This document shows, piece by piece, positions 33,237 through 40,293 of a stretch of 64,000 nucleotides of DNA. The DNA is taken from contig DASVRA010000019.1 of the NCBI GenBank assembly GCA_036388855.1, positions 45,414-109,413 of the forward strand, given 5' to 3'. The first letter of the stretch is position 1, and every line of letters starts with the position of its first letter. The stretch comes from DASVRA01 sp036388855 (GTDB lineage: Bacteria > Pseudomonadota > Alphaproteobacteria > Caulobacterales > Caulobacteraceae). Made by a program: the position numbers and the translations under genes. The notes beneath the pieces were generated by a model. It did not search any database and was not told where the DNA came from. It saw nothing but the letters and a program-made list of their open reading frames with translations.

Positions 33237-34316
33237 ATGCCCGCCAGCGCCGCCCTCCGCCGCCTCGAGCCCGCGCCCGAGCCGGTGTGCCCGATCCGCG
33301 ATTTCCGCTCCCCCCGCGTGGACCTGAACGACAAGGTGGTGATGATCACCGGCGGCACCGGCTCCTTCGGCCGCGCCTTCACCAAGATGGTCTGCGCGGA
33401 GTTCTCACCCCGCAAGCTGATCGTCTTCTCGCGCGACGAGCTGAAGCAGTGGGAGATGGCCCAGGCCTTTCCGCCCGAGCGCCACCCGTTCATGCGCTAC
33501 TTCATCGGCGACGTGCGCGACCAGGCGCGCCTCGAGGTCGCCATGCGCGGCGTCGACTACGTGATCCACGCCGCCGCCCTGAAGCAGGTGCCGGCCGCCG
33601 AATACAACCCGTTCGAGTGCATCAAGACCAATGTCATCGGCGCCGAGAACGTGGTCAACGCCGCCATCGCCAAGGGGGTGAAGCGGGTGGTCGCGCTCTC
33701 CACCGACAAGGCCGCCAACCCGATCAACCTCTACGGCGCCTCCAAGCTGGCCGCCGACAAGATCTTCACCGCCGCCGAGGCCATGGCGGGCGACTCCGGC
33801 ACCTCCTTCTCCGTCGTCCGCTACGGCAATGTCGTGGGCTCGCGCGGCTCGGTGCTGCCCTTCTTCCGCAAGCTGGCCGACGAGGGCGCCTCGGAGCTGC
33901 CGATCACCGACGCCCGCATGACCCGCTTCTGGATCACGCTGGACCAGGGTGTGAACTTCGTCCTCTCCTCGCTGGAGATGATGCGCGGCGGCGAAATCTT
34001 CGTGCCCAAGATTCCCTCCACCCGCACCGCCGATCTCGCGCACGCCGTGGCCCCGCAGCTTCCCCACCGCGTGGTCGGCATCCGTCCCGGCGAGAAGCTG
34101 CACGAGGTGATGGTTCCGGAGGATGACGCCCGCTCCACCGTCGAGCTGAACGACCGCTACGTCATCCTCCCCGCCGCCGACACCCGCCGCCGCCAGGAGT
34201 ATCTGAGCGACGGCGCCCAGCCGGCGCGGGACGGGTTCTCCTACGCCTCCGACCGAAACCCCGAGCGGCTCGACGCCCACGGTTTGCAGGAGCTGCTGGC
34301 CCTCAGCCTCGCCTGA
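33237..34316 (+). CDS. flmA: UDP-GlcNAc 4,6-dehydratase (PseB/FlmA type)
   Basis: 359 residues of the extended short-chain dehydrogenase family. It catalyses the first step to pseudaminic-type sugars used to glycosylate flagellin (FlmA in Caulobacter). The NADP loop GGTGSFG is followed by FSRDELKQWEMA, the catalytic region LSTDKAANPINLYGASK (Asp-Lys and Tyr/Lys), VRYGNVVGSRGSVLPFF, and GIRPGEKLHEVM. A 27-residue N-terminal extension precedes the domain. ATG 33237 has GGAG five bases upstream, while GTG 33318 would give the usual length. Confidence 0.88.
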   Translation: MPASAALRRLEPAPEPVCPIRDFRSPRVDLNDKVVMITGGTGSFGRAFTKMVCAEFSPRKLIVFSRDELKQWEMAQAFPPERHPFMRYFIGDVRDQARLEVAMRGVDYVIHAAALKQVPAAEYNPFECIKTNVIGAENVVNAAIAKGVKRVVALSTDKAANPINLYGASKLAADKIFTAAEAMAGDSGTSFSVVRYGNVVGSRGSVLPFFRKLADEGASELPITDARMTRFWITLDQGVNFVLSSLEMMRGGEIFVPKIPSTRTADLAHAVAPQLPHRVVGIRPGEKLHEVMVPEDDARSTVELNDRYVILPAADTRRRQEYLSDGAQPARDGFSYASDRNPERLDAHGLQELLALSLA

Positions 34317-34320
34317 CAGG

Positions 34321-34346
34321 GGAACCCCCACGGCCAAGGCGGCGTT
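34321..34346 (+). promoter_or_regulatory. EcfG-type promoter of the glycine-zipper lipoprotein gene
   Basis: GGAAC (34321-34325), 17 bases, CGTT (34343-34346): an exact match to the alphaproteobacterial EcfG/SigT consensus. Transcription would start near 34353, and the gene ATG is at 34382 with GGAGG six bases before it. Confidence 0.8.
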
Positions 34347-34381
34347 GCTTCGGCGACCCCTGTTGGAGATGGAGGCTCACC

Positions 34382-34726
34382 ATGAAGAAGACCTGGATTG
34401 CGCTCGCGGGCGTCGCCACCCTGACCACCGCTTGCGCCAGCTCCCCGGAAGGAGAGCATGTGCAGAGGAACGCTATCGGCGGCGCGGCGCTAGGCGCGCT
34501 TGCGGGTGCGGTGATCGGCAACAACGTCGGATCGGGCAACGCCGCCACGGGCGCGGCCATTGGCGCGATCGCGGGCGGTGCGGTCGGGGCCGCCAAAGGC
34601 TGCTCGGAAGTTGGCGGCTGTGGCAACGTGAACCGGCGCCAGTACTACGACGAGCGGGCGGGGATGTATTACTTCTACGACCCGCAGACCCGCCGTTATT
34701 ACTGGGAAGACGGCTCCCCGCGCTGA
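34382..34726 (+). CDS. Glycine-zipper lipoprotein, predicted GSR target
   Basis: 114 residues. Lipoprotein signal with lipobox TTAC (Cys18), then a glycine zipper made of alternating Gly/Ala small-residue helices (about residues 33-75: IGGAALGALAGAVIG and AAIGAIAGGAVGAAKG). An aromatic C-terminus rich in Tyr follows (YYFYDPQTRRYYWE). The fold class resembles 17-kDa surface antigen/SlyB-type proteins that sit in the outer membrane. The EcfG-type promoter directly upstream predicts general-stress induction. A terminator follows. Confidence 0.85.
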   Translation: MKKTWIALAGVATLTTACASSPEGEHVQRNAIGGAALGALAGAVIGNNVGSGNAATGAAIGAIAGGAVGAAKGCSEVGGCGNVNRRQYYDERAGMYYFYDPQTRRYYWEDGSPR

Positions 34727-34746
34727 GACGCCTAAATTCCTGATAC

Positions 34747-34783
34747 AAAGAGGCGGCGGGCCCAGGTCCGCCGCTTTCTTTTG
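34747..34783 (+). terminator. Rho-independent terminator of the glycine-zipper lipoprotein gene
   Basis: GCGGCGG (34753-34759) pairs with CCGCCGC (34768-34774) around an 8-base loop. A-rich sequence lies before the stem and TTTCTTTT (34775-34782) after it. It begins about 20 bases past the stop. Confidence 0.8.
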
Positions 34784-35014
34784 GCCTGCCGCCCACGCCA
34801 AAGGAAAAGGGCGGTCCCGGAGGGCCGCCCTGGAAGTCGCATCATCGAGAATAAGGTGCGGAGACGGCTGGCTGGCATCGCCAGCCTCAAGTCGGGGGGG
34901 GCGTCGCCGCCTCCGCATCATCCAAACCCGTGGCGGGCGGGCAAGTTCCTGCCGATTGTAAAAAAAGATGCGCGGCGTGCTTAACGCTGCCAATGGCCTT
35001 CCCGGGCTTGGCGA
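34784..35014. other. Non-coding spacer with two further hairpins
   Basis: No convincing ORF. It contains an AGGGCGG/CCGCCCT hairpin (34808-34814 with 34825-34831) and a perfect GGCTGGC/GCCAGCC hairpin (34866-34872 with 34880-34886). An A-tract follows at ~34961-34967. There is no EcfG or obvious housekeeping promoter at its left end, so a small RNA is possible but unsupported. Confidence 0.4.
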
Positions 35015-35040
35015 GGAACGGCCGGCGCGGGGCACACGTT
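35015..35040 (+). promoter_or_regulatory. EcfG-type promoter of the 112-residue membrane protein gene
   Basis: GGAAC (35015-35019), 17 bases, CGTT (35037-35040): an exact EcfG consensus match 30 bases before the ATG at 35070, leaving a short leader with an AAGGA ribosome site. Confidence 0.8.
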
Positions 35041-35069
35041 CTCCACCCGACCAAGCCAAGGACCTCCCG

Positions 35070-35408
35070 ATGACCGACACCGGCCCCAACCCCTCGCCCG
35101 ACCTGAACGCCACCGAGGCGCGCCAGGGCTGGCGCTCCAACCGCATCATCTGGGTGCTGCTGGGCGGACTGGCGCTGGTGATCATCGGCTTCATCGTGAT
35201 CGGCGCCAGCCACTCCGACGACCTTTCCGGCGCGAACGGCGGCCAGGAACTGGCCCCGGCAGCGGCCGCCAACGCGTTCAACGCGCCGGAGCCGGCCGCC
35301 AAGCAGAACGACGCCGTCAAGGCGCCGGGGGTGCCAGGCGACCAGTCCCCCTCGCCCGCAGCCCCGCAGCCATCCGAGACCCAAACCGCGCCCGCCAATC
35401 AGCAATAG
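35070..35408 (+). CDS. Small one-pass membrane protein, predicted GSR target
   Basis: 112 residues. A hydrophilic N-terminus (about 1-25), one strong membrane helix (about 28-48: IIWVLLGGLALVIIGFIVIG), then a Pro/Ala/Gln-rich, probably disordered periplasmic tail. AAGGA seven bases before the ATG. I know no family for it. The exact EcfG promoter upstream and its place in the GSR region predict a role in envelope stress. Confidence 0.75.
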   Translation: MTDTGPNPSPDLNATEARQGWRSNRIIWVLLGGLALVIIGFIVIGASHSDDLSGANGGQELAPAAAANAFNAPEPAAKQNDAVKAPGVPGDQSPSPAAPQPSETQTAPANQQ

Positions 35409-35430
35409 GGACGCGGGCTCAGGCGCATGG

Positions 35431-35458
35431 AAAAGGCTCCTGGCGCTAGCCAGAAGCC
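35431..35458 (-). terminator. Rho-independent terminator of the Asp-rich RTX gene
   Basis: On the minus strand a 10-bp stem with one mismatch, GGCTTCTGGC (35458-35449) / GCCAGGAGCC (35444-35435), is followed by TTTT (35434-35431). It lies 23 bases past the RTX stop. Confidence 0.75.
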
Positions 35459-35481
35459 CATTCCGTCGCGTTGGTCGTTCG

Positions 35482-36321
35482 TCAGACGTGGAAGTCGCCG
35501 GCGGTCAATTGACCGGCCACCTGTAGCGTCCAGTCGCCGACCATGTCGCCGTCCACGTCAAGGCTGAGCGTGGTGGTGTCGGTCCCGGCGTCGTAGGCGA
35601 GCACCGCGTCGCCCGCCTCTCCGGTGAAGGCCTCGACCAGCTCGACGTGGCCCTTCAGGTCGATGCGGTCCACGCCCAGCTCGAAGTCGCTGATCTGGTC
35701 GGTGGAGGCGTCGTAGGAGTCCTCGCGGAAGATGAACCGGTCGCGCCCTTCGCCGCCGCTGAGCAGGTCAGACCCCGCGCCGCCGTCGAGCTTGTCCTTG
35801 CCCTCGTTGCCGGCGAGCGTATCGGCGCCTTCGTTGCCCCAGAGCTTGTCCTTGCCCAGGCCGCCCTGGAGGTCGTCGGCGCCTAGGCCGCCTTCCAGCT
35901 TGTCGCGCCCGGAGTCGCCGTTGAGGTGATCCTTGCCGCGCCCGCCGTGGACGGTGTCGCGCCCATGGCCGCCGGAGACGTGATCGTCGTCGTTCCCGTC
36001 GTCGTCGCAGTCGTCGTCGTCGCCGCCGACCTCGTCGTTGTCATCGCCGTCGTCGTCGAGGTCGTCGTCTTCCTCATCGTCGGAGTCGTCCTCCCCGGCA
36101 TCGTCGCCGGAGTCGTCGTCGCCGGAGTCATCGTCGTCTCCATCGGAGTCGCCGTCCTCATCGGAGTCGTCGCCTTCGTCTTCAGCGTCATCGGCTTCAT
36201 CTTCGGCGTCGTCGGCCGGGTCGTCCTCCTCGCCGGAGAGATCCTCGTCCGAGCCGCTCAGCCCAATGGCCGCGGTCCAGGCCGCGGCGTCCAATTCACG
36301 CACGTCATCCAGTCTTTTCAT
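35482..36321 (-). CDS. Asp-rich RTX calcium-binding protein
   Basis: 279 residues from ATG 36321 (GGGGGA four bases before it). An in-frame GTG at 36333 would add four. Residues 1-23 form a short amphipathic head. Residues ~24-113 are almost only Asp/Glu with Gly/Ser. Nine tandem RTX nonapeptides (about 117-197, e.g. GGLGADDLQ, GNEGKDKLD, GGAGSDLLS) follow, then an M10-type C-terminal domain (QISDFELGVDRIDL). It lacks a signal peptide and any protease domain. The RTX and C-terminal parts point to type I secretion and Ca2+-triggered folding outside the cell. The acidic arm should bind many cations. Function unknown. Confidence 0.82.
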   Translation of the reverse strand: MKRLDDVRELDAAAWTAAIGLSGSDEDLSGEEDDPADDAEDEADDAEDEGDDSDEDGDSDGDDDDSGDDDSGDDAGEDDSDDEEDDDLDDDGDDNDEVGGDDDDCDDDGNDDDHVSGGHGRDTVHGGRGKDHLNGDSGRDKLEGGLGADDLQGGLGKDKLWGNEGADTLAGNEGKDKLDGGAGSDLLSGGEGRDRFIFREDSYDASTDQISDFELGVDRIDLKGHVELVEAFTGEAGDAVLAYDAGTDTTTLSLDVDGDMVGDWTLQVAGQLTAGDFHV

Positions 36322-36516
36322 GTCTTCCCCCACGGCCGCGTCTGCGGACCGGCTTTGTGTTTTCGCCAGATATTCTCAGACGGCGGCTCGCGCGCCTTGA
36401 GCGCCGGAGGGGAAAGTCTCAGCGGCGGCTGAAGATCGGTACAAGAAAAAGGGTTGGCGGCCGTAAACCACGACCGTTTTCTCAAACCGGCGAGGGCGCG
36501 CTCGGCGCCCGCGGGA

Positions 36517-37314
36517 TCAGGCCGCCTGCTTCGTCCGCGCCGGGTGGAAGAACAGAGCCTGTCCGATGGCCGCCTTCACCGTCTCCGGCTGGAACGGCTT
36601 GGTGATCAGGAAGGTGGGCTCGGGTCGTTCGCCGGTCAGCAGCCGCTCGGGGAAGGCGGTGATGAAGATCACGGGCACGTCGAAGCGCTGGAGAATGTCC
36701 TTGACAGCGTCGATGCCGGAGGAGCCGTCGGCCAGTTGGATGTCGGCAAGCACGAGACCTGGCCGATGGCGGGCCACCGCGTCGGTGGCTTCGGTGCGGG
36801 TGGCGGCGATGTCGATCACCTGGTGGCCGAGTTCGCGCACCAGGGCCTCGATGTCGGCGGCGATCACCGGCTCGTCCTCGATGATCAGCACCTCGGTGGC
36901 CAGTTCGGCGTCGATCTCGGCCTGAGCGTCGGAGATCAGCCGCTCCACCTCCTCGAAGTCGGTGTCGAGGATCTGGGCCGCCTCGCTCGGGGTGAAACCT
37001 TCCAGAGCGGTCAGCAGGAACGCTTGGCGCGACCGCGGCGCGATGCGCAGCAGGCGCGAGGAGGTGTCATCGGCGAGCGAGCCGCCGTCGTCGCGGCCCT
37101 CCAGCTGGGCGCCGGAGGTGCACCAGATGGCGTGGAACACATGATACAGCGCCACCCGCGGCGTCAGGTGCGACTCCAGCACCTTCTCGCCCGCGGCCAG
37201 CGCCTCCAGCGCCACGCGGACGTATTGGTCGCCGGTAGTCTGGTCGCCGGTGAGGGCGCGGGCGTAGCGGCGGACATAGGGGAGATGCGGCGCAAGGCGT
37301 TCAAGCAGGCTCAT
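36517..37314 (-). CDS. phyR: PhyR, anti-anti-sigma response regulator of the general stress response
   Basis: 265 residues. An N-terminal sigma-factor-like domain (about 1-130, LAPHLPYVRRYARALTGD resembling EcfG region 2) mimics EcfG. A C-terminal receiver domain has acidic pocket EDE near 143-145, phosphoacceptor Asp191 (LADIQLADG) and the switch Lys in ITKPF. Phosphorylated PhyR captures NepR and frees EcfG. Start is ATG 37314 (MSLLERLAPHL), and the frame open to 37428 covers the promoter. Divergent from nepR-ecfG, with its own EcfG-type promoter, so positively autoregulated. Confidence 0.96.
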   Translation of the reverse strand: MSLLERLAPHLPYVRRYARALTGDQTTGDQYVRVALEALAAGEKVLESHLTPRVALYHVFHAIWCTSGAQLEGRDDGGSLADDTSSRLLRIAPRSRQAFLLTALEGFTPSEAAQILDTDFEEVERLISDAQAEIDAELATEVLIIEDEPVIAADIEALVRELGHQVIDIAATRTEATDAVARHRPGLVLADIQLADGSSGIDAVKDILQRFDVPVIFITAFPERLLTGERPEPTFLITKPFQPETVKAAIGQALFFHPARTKQAA

Positions 37315-37381
37315 GGCGCCCCCCTTACCCATGCCCGCGTCCTCCGCCAAGCGGAAAGCCGCGGCGCAGAGTGTGGCGCAC

Positions 37382-37407
37382 AACGCACACCCGGACGCCC
37401 GCGTTCC
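37382..37407 (-). promoter_or_regulatory. EcfG-type promoter of phyR
   Basis: On the minus strand GGAAC (37407-37403), 17 bases, CGTT (37385-37382): exact consensus. The phyR ATG lies 68 bases downstream. Confidence 0.85.
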
Positions 37408-37447
37408 GAAATCATTAGCAAAAATCACTCTAGGCCGGGATATGAAC

Positions 37448-37473
37448 GGAACCGCCCCGCAACCCGCTCCGTT
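37448..37473 (+). promoter_or_regulatory. EcfG-type promoter of nepR-ecfG
   Basis: GGAAC (37448-37452), 17 bases, CGTT (37470-37473): exact consensus, 40 bases before the nepR GTG. It faces away from the phyR promoter, the -35 elements being ~40 bases apart. Confidence 0.87.
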
Positions 37474-37512
37474 TCAGGCGTCTAGTGCGCTCGGACGAGC
37501 AGAGGGGGGCGC

Positions 37513-37725
37513 GTGCCTGAAGAGCGTGACGCCGGAAAAATGATCGAGCAACGTCAAATGGAACGGCGCCGCGGCCCCGACTCCAACCTGGATGAAGCCC
37601 GCCTGCGCCAGCAGGCCATCGGGGTGAAGCTGCGCCAGATGTTCGACGAAGTGGTCAGCGAGCCGGTGCCTGACGAATTCCTGGACATCTTGCGGCGGGC
37701 CGACGCGAACCCAGGTTCGCGGTGA
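37513..37725 (+). CDS. nepR: NepR, anti-sigma factor of EcfG
   Basis: 70 residues if started at GTG 37513 (AGAGGGG five bases upstream). In-frame ATGs at 37540 and 37558 would give 61 or 55 residues, closer to usual lengths. The NepR core has two helices: DEARLRQQAIGVKLRQMFDEV followed by VSEPVPDEFLDILRRAD. It holds EcfG inactive until PhyR-P binds it. The stop overlaps the ecfG ATG (TGATG), fixing a coupled stoichiometry. Confidence 0.93.
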   Translation: MPEERDAGKMIEQRQMERRRGPDSNLDEARLRQQAIGVKLRQMFDEVVSEPVPDEFLDILRRADANPGSR

Positions 37726-38327
37726 TGGACGAAACCCCGAAGAACGCCGCCTCGGACCCCGAGGCGGAGATCGCGTTCAAGCGCGAGCTGATCACGTTGA
37801 TCCCACACCTGCGCGCCTTTGCGCGGACGCTGACCGGCGACGCCTCGGCGGCGGACGACCTGGCGCAGGACGCGATGATGAAGGCCTGGGACGCGCGCGG
37901 CTCCTACCAGATGGGCACCAACATGAAGGCCTGGACCTTCATGATCCTGCGCAACCAGTTCTATTCGGAGAAGCGCCGCTCCTGGCGTCAGAGCCAGCTC
38001 GACCAGGAGGCGGCCGAACGCACCTTGGTGGCGATCGACGATCCGGCCGCGCCGGTGGCGCTGGACGAACTGCGGATGGGCCTGACCATGCTTCCGCCCG
38101 AGCAGCGCGAGGCGCTGATCCTGGTCGGCGCCGGCGGCTTCGCCTACGAGGAGGCGGCCGAGATCTGCGGCTGCGCCGTGGGCACGGTGAAGAGCCGGGT
38201 GAGCCGCGCGCGGCGCGCCTTGCAGGTCATCCTGGACGCGGGCGCCTACAGCCGCGACGGGCAATCGGCCGGAGACGCCATGTCGGCGATCCTGGCGGAC
38301 GCGGAGCGGCTCAGCTCGGTCAGGTGA
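37725..38327 (+). CDS. ecfG: EcfG/SigT general stress sigma factor
   Basis: 200 residues. ECF sigma of the EcfG (ECF15) group. Region 2 (about 22-90: HLRAFARTLTGDASAADDLAQDAMMKAW) and region 4 (about 118-175: LPPEQREALILVGAGGFAYEEAAEI and GTVKSRVSRARRAL) are both intact. It directs RNA polymerase to GGAAC-N16/17-CGTT promoters, five of which occur in this window. ATG 37725 overlaps the nepR stop, and the GTG at 37722 is an alternative. The downstream kinase gene overlaps or nearly abuts it. Confidence 0.96.
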   Translation: MDETPKNAASDPEAEIAFKRELITLIPHLRAFARTLTGDASAADDLAQDAMMKAWDARGSYQMGTNMKAWTFMILRNQFYSEKRRSWRQSQLDQEAAERTLVAIDDPAAPVALDELRMGLTMLPPEQREALILVGAGGFAYEEAAEICGCAVGTVKSRVSRARRALQVILDAGAYSRDGQSAGDAMSAILADAERLSSVR

Positions 38328-38338
38328 GGGAGGGGCGC

Positions 38339-40057
38339 TTGGACCGGGGCTCCCGCTCGGTCGGCATTCGCATCCGCCTCGGCGTCGCCCTGGCGCTGGC
38401 GCTGCTGCCGGTGTTGCTCCTGGGCATCGTGCAGTCCGCCATCGCCTTCAACCGCGAGGCCGCCGAGCGCCGCCAGAACCTGATCGCCGCCGCCCAAAGG
38501 AGCGCCGCCGCCGCCCAGGTGCGCCTGAACGGCGCGGCCGTGCTGCTCGACGCCATCAGCCCCTCGACCGTTGGCGTGGAGTGCGCCCCCCGTCTGGCGC
38601 AGCTGATGGCCCGCACCGAGGGGTTCGCCAATCTGGTGCGGCTGGACGCGCTGGGCCGGGTGCGCTGCGCCGCGGGATCGGTCACGGGAGGCGGCGAGCG
38701 CCGCTCGCAGCCTTGGTTCCAGCAGCTCGCCGCCGGCAGGCCCGCCGTGTTCGACGCCGCGCCCATGGGCCTGGCGAGCCGGCCCGCCGTGCTCGCGGCG
38801 GCGCGCGCGACCGATGCCCAGGGGCGCTTCGACGGCGCGTCGCTGGCGCTGATCGACGTCGACGCCCTGTGCCCGGTACTCGACCGCACCGCGCCTCCCG
38901 CCGCCGAGGCCGCCCTGATCGACGCCCGCGGCCGCATCCTCACCCAGACCGCCTCCGGCGCCTTCAACACGCCGCCGCCAGGCTGGGCCGCCAAGGCCCA
39001 GAACGGCGGTTGGCTGTTCCGCGGCAGCGACCAGTCGGGCGAGCGCCGCATCTTCTCCGTCGCCCCTTTGCTGGAAGACGATGTCTTCGTCCTGCTTTCC
39101 GCCCCCGCCCCCAGCGCGTTTTCCTGGGCCCGGCTGAACCTGCTCTCCGGCGTCGTGTTCCCGCTGCTGGCCTTTGCGCTCGCGCTGATGGCGGTGTGGA
39201 TCGTCACGGAAAACGTGATCATCCGCTGGCTCCACTACCTGGAGCGCATCGCCGCCATCTACGCGCGAGGCCGCTTCACCATCAGGCCGGTGCAGGCCGA
39301 GCGCGCGCCCCCGGAAATCCGTGAGCTGGCCTCGACGCTCGACCAGATGGCCGACACCATCGTCGGCCGAGACCTATCCCTGCGCGAGTCCATCGCCCAG
39401 AAGGACGGGCTGATGCGCGAGATCCACCACCGGGTGAAGAACAACCTCCAGGTCATCACCAGCCTGCTCAACATGCAGCAGCGTGCGCTGGCGGACCCCT
39501 CCGCCCGGGTGGCCATGATCGACACCCGCCAGCGGATCAACGCGCTGGCCCTGATCTACCGCCACCTCTACCAGGGCCCCGACCTGAAGAAGGTCGACTT
39601 CGCCAGCTTCCTGGAGGAGTTGATCGCCCAGCTGATCAGCAGCGATCCCGAGGCCGGGGTCCGCACCGAACTCGAAGCCGACGAGCTGATCATCGACCCT
39701 GACCAACTCGCGCCGGTCGCCCTGTTCGCCGTGGAGGCGATCACCAACGCCCAGAAGCACGCCTTCGCCGGCCGCGGCGGCACGTTGCGCGTCCGCTTCA
39801 GCGTCGGCGCCGACGAAGCGCGGCTGGAGATCGCCGACGACAGCGGCTCCGCCGACGCGGCATCAGCCGGCGAGGGTGTCGGCCGCACTCTGATGAACGC
39901 GTTCGCCCGCCAGCTGCGCGGCCGGCTGGAGTTCGAGGCCAACGGCTGGGGCGGCCTCACCGTCGCCCTGGCGTTTCCCACGCCGGGAGCGTCCAACACC
40001 CCCTTGGCGCGCCGTACTGTAGAGCTTAAGGGGAACCGGAACCAGGCTGCGGCCTAG
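38339..40057 (+). CDS. phyK: PhyK-like HWE/HisKA_2 sensor histidine kinase
   Basis: About 572 residues. A membrane helix (about 12-35), a large periplasmic sensor domain (about 40-260) and a second helix (about 265-290) precede a HAMP-like linker and a HisKA_2 domain with IHHRVKNNLQVITSLLNMQQ (His363 or 364). The C-terminal ATPase (VEAITNAQKHAF) is of the short HWE type. Adjacency to ecfG matches Caulobacter phyK, so it probably phosphorylates PhyR. TTG 38339 has GGGAGG five bases upstream, and GTG 38324 overlapping the ecfG stop is the alternative. The 3' end carries the promoter of the next small gene. Confidence 0.88.
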   Translation: MDRGSRSVGIRIRLGVALALALLPVLLLGIVQSAIAFNREAAERRQNLIAAAQRSAAAAQVRLNGAAVLLDAISPSTVGVECAPRLAQLMARTEGFANLVRLDALGRVRCAAGSVTGGGERRSQPWFQQLAAGRPAVFDAAPMGLASRPAVLAAARATDAQGRFDGASLALIDVDALCPVLDRTAPPAAEAALIDARGRILTQTASGAFNTPPPGWAAKAQNGGWLFRGSDQSGERRIFSVAPLLEDDVFVLLSAPAPSAFSWARLNLLSGVVFPLLAFALALMAVWIVTENVIIRWLHYLERIAAIYARGRFTIRPVQAERAPPEIRELASTLDQMADTIVGRDLSLRESIAQKDGLMREIHHRVKNNLQVITSLLNMQQRALADPSARVAMIDTRQRINALALIYRHLYQGPDLKKVDFASFLEELIAQLISSDPEAGVRTELEADELIIDPDQLAPVALFAVEAITNAQKHAFAGRGGTLRVRFSVGADEARLEIADDSGSADAASAGEGVGRTLMNAFARQLRGRLEFEANGWGGLTVALAFPTPGASNTPLARRTVELKGNRNQAAA

Positions 40058-40062
40058 GCGTT
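40038..40062 (+). promoter_or_regulatory. EcfG-type promoter of the entericidin-like gene
   Basis: GGAAC (40038-40042), 16 bases, CGTT (40059-40062): exact consensus. A second GGAAC at 40032 is too far (22 bases). The -35 lies inside the last codons of phyK. Start of transcription is predicted near 40069, 30 bases before the ATG. Confidence 0.78.
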
Positions 40063-40098
40063 CCGCAGTCGCCGAATTCACGGAAGGACCTCAAAACC

Positions 40099-40233
40099 AT
40101 GCGTAAGCTCGTTGTTCTGATGATCGTGGCCGCCGGTCTGGCTGTCTCCGCCTGCAACACCATGTCGGGCGCCGGCCGCGACGTGTCGGCCGCCGGCGAA
40201 GCCGTCACCAACACCGCCGAAGAAGCCAAGTAA
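40099..40233 (+). CDS. Entericidin EcnA/B-like small lipoprotein, predicted GSR target
   Basis: 44 residues: MRKLVVLMIVAAGLAVSAC, then a short Ala/Gly/Glu tail ending TNTAEEAK. The lipobox (Cys19) and size match the entericidin family of small cell-envelope lipoproteins. GGAAGGA-type ribosome site ~8 bases before the ATG. It has its own EcfG promoter and terminator, so it is a monocistronic stress gene. Entericidins were named as a toxin/antidote pair in E. coli, but single alphaproteobacterial copies are usually treated as envelope stress proteins. Confidence 0.85.
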   Translation: MRKLVVLMIVAAGLAVSACNTMSGAGRDVSAAGEAVTNTAEEAK

Positions 40234-40259
40234 GAACCGGTTCCGCACCGGAGATGACG

Positions 40260-40287
40260 AAGCCCCGCCCTCACGGGCGGGGCTTTT
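40260..40287 (+). terminator. Rho-independent terminator of the entericidin-like gene
   Basis: AAGCCCCGCCC (40260-40270) pairs with GGGCGGGGCTT (40275-40285) around TCAC, running into TTTT (40284-40287). It ends just before the 3' end of the convergent cheR. Confidence 0.9.
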
Positions 40288-40293
40288 GTCGCT

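Noticed and set aside
35970..36230. GTC trinucleotide tract resembling a microsatellite or repeat array
   Set aside because: It is the antisense of Asp/Glu codons in the RTX protein. GAC, GAT and GAG vary, so it is coding low complexity and not a simple repeat or CRISPR.
40032..40036. First of two tandem GGAAC elements before the entericidin-like gene
   Set aside because: Its distance to CGTT is 22 bases. The second copy (40038) gives the proper 16.
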